Assembly (NCBI GenBank): GCA_900316045.1
Contig: ONBM01000012.1
Location: forward strand, 1-38,934
Direction of reading: 5' to 3'
DNA length: 38,934 nt
DNA from: an uncultured Bacteroidales bacterium
Lineage (GTDB): Bacteria; Bacteroidota; Bacteroidia; Bacteroidales; UBA932
The position numbers and the translations under genes were made by a program. Position 1 is the stretch's first letter. Each line of letters begins with the position of its first letter. This document shows positions 33,592 to 38,934 of this stretch, in pieces. Below the pieces are notes generated by a model, which saw only the letters and a list, made by a program, of their open reading frames with translations, was not told where the DNA came from and searched no databases.

Positions 33592-36574
33592 TGCCTGATT
33601 CTATATTATTAAGCTTCTCAAGCCTCATCCTCACATTATCCTGGACATCATCCGAAGTGCCTTTTTCTGGTTTATAGCCATTCATGACGCTTTCGAAAGT
33701 CGCCCTAGCCTGCTTGTAATCGTCCCTCTCAGCAAATGAGTCGCCGAGCGTTATGAACGCCTTCGCCAGCCAGTAGGACTGCTCGGGAGCATCTTTCGCG
33801 AATTTATAGACCTTGGATTCTACGGAAGCATATTCACCCTGATCGTATGCATCTTGAATGAGCATGTATGTAGCCTCCGCGCCTTCATCAGTCGCAGGCT
33901 CGGCGCTGAGCTTATTGAACATGTCGAATGCCTTATCTCTTTCATTAGTAGAGAGATAAGACTTAGCGCAAACATAATCCGCCTCCCTGCTCTCATCAGC
34001 CGTGACTTTCTTCAAGGCCTTCACCTTTTCTGCCTGGCTGATTGCAGACTGCCAATCCTGAGCCTTGTATGACGACCTCATGAGCCCAAGCCTGGCGGCG
34101 TGAGTCATTTCGGCATCGCTGGTATTCTGAACCAGGGCAGCGTAATTCCTGTAAGCCTCGCTGAAACGCTCCATCTCATAATAGAGTTGACCGCTGCGAA
34201 GGAGAGCCATTTCTGAATATGCCGCATCAGGGTCCGCCGAAAGTGCTTTCGCATACCAGTCGCAGGCCTGTTCCTTCTTGCCCGTATTCCTCTCGCATTC
34301 GGCCATATAATAATCGGCCTTGGCGATGTTCTTTCCGTTCGGATAACGGTTCATATAATTTTGCAGGGACTGGGAGGCCTTTTCATAATTCTCGGTCATG
34401 AACACCTGCTCGGCTGCAGCGAAATACATGTCATCTTTCTCGCTATCGGTCTTGCCGAAGTTAGCACCCACCTTGTCAGCATAGTCGAGATATTCATCCG
34501 CGCGGCCCTGAGTCTGATAAATTGACTCAATGGCAAGAAGGGCATCCTGAGCATATTCAGTCCCAGGCATTTCATCAACTACTTGCTTGTAATAGCCCAG
34601 TGCCTTATCATTGTCAGACTTATTCCTGGCTATCATTCCCAGCTCTATCAGGGAGCGGGCGTTTATGGTCTTGTCAGAAGAATTCTTCCGGAGCTTCTCA
34701 AAGCAGGTCGCAGCATCGTCTGCCTTCCCACCTGCCACATAAGCCCTGCCGAGCTCGTACATGGTCTCTGGGTAATATTGTGCCGAAGGCTTAGACGTAA
34801 GTGCCCTAGACAGCGACTCTATCTTCTTGTCGTTTTTCCCAGACAGGCCGTAGGCGATGCCACGCTGCAAATAAGGATAAAGGTTGTCCGCATAGGCAAA
34901 ACGCTGCGTGGCGTTCTCATATTCTTTTATTGCTTTCGCATAGTCCTTAGTCACGAAGTCGCAATCCGCCCGCCTCAGGGCAGCATCTTCTCCCATCTCA
35001 GGATCCCTCGTCCCAAGATATTCATCGAACCATTTGGCCGCAGCGGCATATTCCTTATTTTTGAAATAGCACCAGCCGATATTGTATGGCAGTAATTTTC
35101 CTTCCTCTTGCTTGTCTAGAGCCGAAATATTGAAAAGGTCCTTGAAAGATTCGGCGGCGGCAGAGTATTGTTCGCTGCGGAATTGTGACTCTCCAAGCCA
35201 GTAGCGAGCTAGCTGATTGAAACCATCGTGCTTGTTCGAATAGAATGAAGCGGCTTTAAGCAGAGGAATTGCGTCTTTCCAAGAGCCTCCGCCAATTAGT
35301 TGCTGAGCCCTTAGGTAATTGGCTTTCATATAATTAGCCTTCTGGTCATCGTCCAAAAGGTCTATATGGCTGTAGGCATCCACCGCCCCTGAATAGTCGT
35401 GATTGTAAAGGCACGAAAGAGCCATATAGCTGTAAATCTGGTCTCCTTTAGCCTTGCCGTACTTCTTCATATAATCGTCGAAGACGGAAGGGTTATGGTT
35501 CAAGTCAAATGAGAGTTTGGCGTAATTGAAATGAGCGTCTTCCTGGACTTTCGAGTTAAATGAATATTCCGAAGCGGCCCTGAACGCATCCATCGCCGCC
35601 ACCTTGTTGCCAGTCTGGATGTAGCTGTAGCCTAATTCGTAATTTGCTATCTGCCCGATGGAATCCGTGCGTTCCTTCATCATCGAATAGTTGTCGATGG
35701 CACCCTTATAGTCACCAGTGGCATAATACAGAGACCCAGCATAGAAAAAATCGTCACGATCCATATCCCTGCTGCTCTGGTTTATCATATCGTAATATCT
35801 CTTGGCGTTGTCGTTATCTCCTTGGGCAAGGTAAGACTCCGAGATGATTCTTGCCAGATGAGACCGCCTGTTGCCTGGGGCGTTTTCCATCATATCGATG
35901 CCGTTCTTGATGACATAGCCATAATCTTTCATCATGAAGCGGCACTCGACCTTGTAATATTTAGAAAGCTCTTCGAAACGAGGATCCTTCTCGGCTTTGT
36001 CGAACCAGCCGTATGCATCCTTGAACCGCTTATTGGAATAATTGATGTAGCCAAGGATATATCTCGAAGGCGCAGTATAGTCCGACATAGGCATATTCTC
36101 CACTTTCTCGAACTCCATCCTGGCTCCTTCATAGTCGCCTACTCCAAATTTTGAATAGGCATGCTTGAACTCATATTCGGGAATCTGGGAGAGATTCAAG
36201 TCTTTCGTATCCACTTGGCTGAATTCCACAAGGGCATCATGATAATTTTGGTCGTCAAAGATGTTCAGTCCTTTGTAGAAATGAATCTGCGGCACCAGGC
36301 CGGAATATGGATGATTGGCGATATATTCATTCGCGACAGCCTCATAGCCAGCTTCTTGCAGCCGAACGGAGCAAAGAGCCTTGTACCCAAGGGCTGTCTC
36401 ATCGCCAGTATTTGAATAGATTTCATTGAATACGCTTCCGGCTCTTTCGAACATTCCGTGTTCGTAGAGATCCATTGCCTGTCGGAAATCATCTTTTTGC
36501 TTATCCTGAGCCTGCATTGGCGCAGGCAGCAGAATTGCCGAGATAATAACCGCCGCTAACAGTTTAAGCTTCAT
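33584..36574 (-). CDS. Large exported TPR-repeat protein
   Basis: The 996-aa protein has a signal peptide (MKLKLLAAVIISAILLPAPMQAQ) followed almost entirely by TPR-type helical repeats (ALVEFSQVDTKD, YELGYSYIQTGNKVAAMDAF, YMAECERNTGKKEQACDWY). They resemble YbgF/BamD-like Sel and TPR arrays and number more than twenty. It should be periplasmic or attached to the outer membrane as a scaffold. The downstream gene encodes an outer-membrane barrel and overlaps it by 8 nt, a pairing that suggests assembly or transport at the outer membrane. A promoter lies 27 nt upstream, divergent from ftsE. Confidence 0.9.
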   Translation of the reverse strand: MKLKLLAAVIISAILLPAPMQAQDKQKDDFRQAMDLYEHGMFERAGSVFNEIYSNTGDETALGYKALCSVRLQEAGYEAVANEYIANHPYSGLVPQIHFYKGLNIFDDQNYHDALVEFSQVDTKDLNLSQIPEYEFKHAYSKFGVGDYEGARMEFEKVENMPMSDYTAPSRYILGYINYSNKRFKDAYGWFDKAEKDPRFEELSKYYKVECRFMMKDYGYVIKNGIDMMENAPGNRRSHLARIISESYLAQGDNDNAKRYYDMINQSSRDMDRDDFFYAGSLYYATGDYKGAIDNYSMMKERTDSIGQIANYELGYSYIQTGNKVAAMDAFRAASEYSFNSKVQEDAHFNYAKLSFDLNHNPSVFDDYMKKYGKAKGDQIYSYMALSCLYNHDYSGAVDAYSHIDLLDDDQKANYMKANYLRAQQLIGGGSWKDAIPLLKAASFYSNKHDGFNQLARYWLGESQFRSEQYSAAAESFKDLFNISALDKQEEGKLLPYNIGWCYFKNKEYAAAAKWFDEYLGTRDPEMGEDAALRRADCDFVTKDYAKAIKEYENATQRFAYADNLYPYLQRGIAYGLSGKNDKKIESLSRALTSKPSAQYYPETMYELGRAYVAGGKADDAATCFEKLRKNSSDKTINARSLIELGMIARNKSDNDKALGYYKQVVDEMPGTEYAQDALLAIESIYQTQGRADEYLDYADKVGANFGKTDSEKDDMYFAAAEQVFMTENYEKASQSLQNYMNRYPNGKNIAKADYYMAECERNTGKKEQACDWYAKALSADPDAAYSEMALLRSGQLYYEMERFSEAYRNYAALVQNTSDAEMTHAARLGLMRSSYKAQDWQSAISQAEKVKALKKVTADESREADYVCAKSYLSTNERDKAFDMFNKLSAEPATDEGAEATYMLIQDAYDQGEYASVESKVYKFAKDAPEQSYWLAKAFITLGDSFAERDDYKQARATFESVMNGYKPEKGTSDDVQDNVRMRLEKLNNIESGNE

Positions 36575-36601
36575 ATCGACTCTCTTAAAATATTAATCAC
36601 G

Positions 36602-36633
36602 CAAAAATACTCAATAAATAAGTAAAAATTCAA
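36602..36633 (-). promoter_or_regulatory. Promoter of the TPR-barrel operon
   Basis: On the - strand TATTTTTG (36602-36609) matches TAnnTTTG, with TTGA (36630-36633) 20 nt upstream. The leader to the ATG at 36574 is about 25 nt. It is back to back with the ftsE box in a 76-bp divergent region. Confidence 0.5.
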
Positions 36634-36634
36634 T

Positions 36635-36642
36635 TATATTTG
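36635..36642 (+). promoter_or_regulatory. -7 box of the ftsE-type gene
   Basis: TATATTTG fully matches TAnnTTTG and ends 8 nt before the ATG at 36651. Transcription would start at or next to this ATG, so either the mRNA is leaderless or translation begins at the ATG at 36669. No clear -33 element is present. Confidence 0.5.
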
Positions 36643-36650
36643 TTTACTTA

Positions 36651-37484
36651 ATGGAAGAAAACCAGAATATGACAGCAAAAAACGAACCGATTCAGGACGC
36701 AATTCAGCAGGCTTCCGCATCAGGAGAAGTCCTTTCGAAAGACTCAGTCCGGCAGAGCACTTCTACAGAAGCGGTCTCAAAAGAGCCGCTGATCACTTTC
36801 AAGGATGCCGAAATCCTGAATGGAGAGAATCCTGTCATTTACGACCTGGACATGGAGATTTATCCTGGCGACCTAGTCTACATTGTGGGCAAGGTTGGCA
36901 CGGGAAAGACTTCAATCATCCGCACGATGATGGCCGAGAACCCGCTTGAAAAAGGCTTCGGGGAGGTGTGCGGATTTAAATTGCACGGCATCCGCGAGAA
37001 AGACATCCCTATGCTTCGCAGGAAGCTCGGCGTCATATTCCAAGACTTTCAGCTTCTGATGGACAGGAGCGTGGAAGAGAATCTTTCATTCGTGCTTCGT
37101 GCCACTGGCTGGAAGGACAAGGATGCAATCGACGCGCGAATTTCAGAGGTGCTTGACGGCGTCGGCATGCGAGACAAGGCGCATAAAATGCCTCACCAGC
37201 TTTCCGGTGGCGAGCAGCAGAGAATTGCCATAGCCCGTTCGCTGCTGAACAAGCCGCAGGTCATCCTCGCCGACGAGCCTACTGGAAACCTGGACAGCGA
37301 GACGGCCGAAGGAATCTTGAATTTATTGCTGAAAATCAATAAGGAGAACGGCACTGCCATCGTGATGGTGACTCACAACAGGAATATCTTTGAGCACTAC
37401 CATGGCAGGGTCTTCGTCTGCAAAGGCGAGAGCTGCGAAGAGAACCTCGACAATGAGGCCATTGATTTGGCTCTGACCATATAA
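36651..37484 (+). CDS. ftsE: Cell-division ABC ATPase FtsE-like
   Basis: The 277-aa protein is an ABC-transporter ATPase with Walker A G80-KVGTGKT87, Q-loop Q131 in FQDFQLL, signature LSGGEQQR (184-191), Walker B VILADEP (204-210) and H-loop TH in MVTHNRNIF. RRKLGVIFQDFQLLMDRSVEENL is typical of FtsE, which works with FtsX at the division site to activate peptidoglycan hydrolases. FtsX is not adjacent. Residues 1-46 are an unusual Gln, Ser and Glu-rich extension that most FtsE proteins lack; translation from the second ATG (36669) would shorten it by only 6 residues. Other ABC ATPases of the LolD/MacB group are a less likely alternative. Confidence 0.88.
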   Translation: MEENQNMTAKNEPIQDAIQQASASGEVLSKDSVRQSTSTEAVSKEPLITFKDAEILNGENPVIYDLDMEIYPGDLVYIVGKVGTGKTSIIRTMMAENPLEKGFGEVCGFKLHGIREKDIPMLRRKLGVIFQDFQLLMDRSVEENLSFVLRATGWKDKDAIDARISEVLDGVGMRDKAHKMPHQLSGGEQQRIAIARSLLNKPQVILADEPTGNLDSETAEGILNLLLKINKENGTAIVMVTHNRNIFEHYHGRVFVCKGESCEENLDNEAIDLALTI

Positions 37485-37538
37485 GACCTTGCGTTCGTCT
37501 GGAAGCTCAGCTACGGCTCCGACAATCTCCAATTGAAT

Positions 37539-38201
37539 ATGCTTAAGAAAGAAAGATACAGGAATATACTGAATTGGTTTCAGAAGAACCATCCAGTGGC
37601 AGAGACGGAGCTGCATTATGACTCTCCATTCCAGCTGCTCATTGCGGTTATGCTTAGCGCACAGTGCACGGACAGGCGAGTGAACATGGTCGCTCCTCCG
37701 CTCTTCAAGGCATTCCCCACGCCGGATAAGCTTGCCGCTGCCACATTCGACGAGGTGTTCCCCTACGTCAAGAGCATTTCCTACCCGAACAGCAAGACGA
37801 AACACCTGATTGCTATGGCCCGGAAGCTCATTTCCGATTTCGGCGGCGAAGTGCCATCCTCTATCAGCGACCTGATGACGCTTCCAGGTGTTGGCCGCAA
37901 AACTGCAAATGTCGTTGCCTCAGTAATATACAAGGAGCCCGTAATCGCCGTAGACACGCATGTGTTCAGAGTATCGCACCGCCTCGGCCTCTCCAACGGC
38001 AAGACAGTAGAGGCAGTAGAGAAAGACCTCGAAGCAAACATCCCGGAAGACCTTAGGTCCATAGCCCACCACTGGCTGATACTCCATGGCCGCTACATCT
38101 GCACGGCACGCGCCCCGAAATGCGCGGACTGCCCCCTCGCCGAATGGTGCCGCGACTACGCACGCAAACACATCAAAATCCATTCAGATAGCGAAAACTA
38201 A
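37539..38201 (+). CDS. nth: Endonuclease III
   Basis: The 220-aa DNA glycosylase/AP lyase removes oxidised pyrimidines. It has MLSAQCTDRRVN, the helix-hairpin-helix LPGVGRKTANVV with the catalytic Lys, the catalytic Asp in AVDTHVFRVS, and a C-terminal iron-sulfur cluster motif C-x6-C-x2-C-x5-C (CTARAPKCADCPLAEWC). ATG at 37539 is preferred over TTG at 37533. It follows ftsE by 54 nt. Its TAA stop (38199-38201) lies within the first unit of a 23-bp tandem repeat. Confidence 0.97.
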   Translation: MLKKERYRNILNWFQKNHPVAETELHYDSPFQLLIAVMLSAQCTDRRVNMVAPPLFKAFPTPDKLAAATFDEVFPYVKSISYPNSKTKHLIAMARKLISDFGGEVPSSISDLMTLPGVGRKTANVVASVIYKEPVIAVDTHVFRVSHRLGLSNGKTVEAVEKDLEANIPEDLRSIAHHWLILHGRYICTARAPKCADCPLAEWCRDYARKHIKIHSDSEN

Positions 38202-38450
38202 ACTTTCGCCAGCTATGACACTAAACTTTCGCCAACTATGACGTTAAATTCTCGCCAACTATGACGTTAAATTTTCGTCAACTATGACGTTAAATTCTCG
38301 CCAACTATGACGTTAAATTCTCGCCAACTATGACGTTAAATTTTCGCCAACTATGACGTTAAATTTTCGTCAGTCCTGTCGCTAAATTCTCGCCAGTTCT
38401 ATCGCTAAATTTTCGTCAGCTATGACGCTGAATTTTTGCTTATTATGTCA
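38198..38450. repeat. 23-bp tandem repeat, ten units plus a degenerate eleventh
   Basis: Units run without gaps from 38198 to 38427, with a degraded unit to 38450. Each contains TAAA(C/T)T, TCG(C/T)CA and usually CTATGACG. There are no spacers, so it is not a CRISPR. The first unit contains the nth stop codon. Units 1-2 and 8-10 vary most, while 3-7 are near-identical, as in a minisatellite with a homogenised centre. Confidence 0.95.
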
Positions 38451-38576
38451 CGAATAATCGATAACATAGCATTGGAGGCTGCGCAGAACCCATCCCAGAA
38501 TCACTATTACGTTTATGCGAAATATATAAGATTGGGCTGCCGAGTCGGGAACTTCGCCCCATACCCCAGTCTCGGC
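38451..38576. other. Short intergenic stretch with a small open frame
   Basis: A frame opens at ATG 38445 and reads MSRIIDNIALEAAQNPSQNH, then YYVYAKYIRLGCRVGN, before running into the 21-bp array and ending at 38753. The first 36 residues look protein-like and may be the start of a truncated small protein, but no promoter or ribosome site supports it. Confidence 0.25.
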
Positions 38577-38715
38577 ATCTCATGCCTCTGTATTGGCACC
38601 CCATACCTCTGTATTGGCATCCCATACCTCTGTATTGGCATCCCATACCTCTGTATTGGCATCCCATACCTCTGTATTGGCATCCCATACCTCTGTATTG
38701 GACCTCATACCTCTT
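38577..38715. repeat. 21-bp tandem repeat, about six and a half copies
   Basis: The unit CCCATACCTCTGTATTGGCA plus one T is repeated about five times exactly, with variant copies at each end. Because 21 is a multiple of three, several frames on both strands stay open and encode heptads such as GIPYLCI (+) or QYRGMGC (-). No frame is otherwise supported as a gene. Confidence 0.95.
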
Positions 38716-38843
38716 CCCATACACAGAACAGTTCAAAGACATATTCTTGTTAACGGTTTTCCTCGGCTTGTTAACTGCTTCCATCCGCCTCAAAATCTTC
38801 TAATGTTTCGCCCTCAGTCATAACCTGGTGATTTCTGTCATCC
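38716..38843. other. Intergenic DNA with no recognised feature
   Basis: No credible ORF, RNA gene or repeat is seen between the 21-bp array and the promoter at 38844. Confidence 0.5.
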
Positions 38844-38851
38844 TATATTTG
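38844..38851 (+). promoter_or_regulatory. Candidate promoter for a gene beyond the right edge
   Basis: TATATTTG fully matches TAnnTTTG. The 83 bases after it are an AT-rich then purine-rich leader containing AAAGGAGGG near 38895, a Shine-Dalgarno-like run, but no start codon follows before the window ends. The gene or RNA it serves is not visible. Confidence 0.45.
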
Positions 38852-38934
38852 CAGAGAGAAGATATATTAAATTAGAAGAAAAAATTATAAACAAAGGAGG
38901 GAAAGACAGGATACGCGGGATAAGACCAAGACCG

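Noticed and set aside
38198..38450. Possible CRISPR array
   Set aside because: The 23-bp units are contiguous without spacers and no cas genes are present.

Overview
The window reads as chromosomal DNA of a Bacteroidales-type bacterium (phylum Bacteroidota). Supporting signs are repeated -7 promoter boxes of the TAnnTTTG type, little use of Shine-Dalgarno sites, a one-piece hybrid two-component sensor with a C-terminal AraC domain, a tig-clpP-clpX cluster, a 7TM-HD (PgpH-like) protein, an alpha-oxoamine synthase of the serine palmitoyltransferase type beside an SDR reductase, and a large TPR protein paired with an outer-membrane barrel. The genus cannot be told from the sequence. UGA is an ordinary stop codon here: the hybrid sensor, clpX and other core genes end in it.

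Left accessory part (1-7082, + strand). After the last 25 codons of an unknown gene and a hairpin-rich gap come four closely spaced genes, AT-richer by eye than the rest. Two large proteins of unknown function share a module (RPWF ... WR ... PNPD). The second also carries an InlB-like repeat, BspA-type leucine-rich repeats, a zinc ribbon and a C-terminal membrane anchor. They are followed by an NlpC/P60-like cysteine peptidase and an SH3 plus lysozyme-like protein. None has a signal peptide. The two hydrolase ORFs lie in one frame separated by a single TGA, so they may be one interrupted bifunctional peptidoglycan hydrolase. This cassette is the best candidate for an undescribed system.

Middle part (7127-18003). 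A TPR-sensing hybrid histidine kinase/AraC regulator and an organophosphate-antiporter-like MFS permease are on the - strand. They diverge, across a perfect 17-bp palindrome, from a secreted SGNH hydrolase, a polysaccharide flippase and a LytS/LytTR two-component pair. Then come the divergent rsgA and polyprenyl synthetase genes.

Repeat-rich part (18004-20360). A 73-bp tandem repeat, a Y1-transposase-like (RAYT-like) gene flanked by roughly 280-290-bp direct repeats, and a 208-bp tandem array. The array ends inside the 3' end of a metallophosphoesterase gene and repeats that gene's last codons.

Core - strand block (20330-36574). In transcription order: TPR protein, outer-membrane barrel, gyrB, serine palmitoyltransferase-like enzyme, SDR reductase, PgpH-like 7TM-HD protein, tig, clpP, clpX, pyrF and metallophosphoesterase. 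Gaps are mostly below 40 nt and internal promoters are visible before gyrB and tig. Right end (36651-38934, + strand): an ftsE-type ATPase and nth, then a 23-bp tandem array that begins on the nth stop codon, a 21-bp array, and a promoter for a gene beyond the edge.
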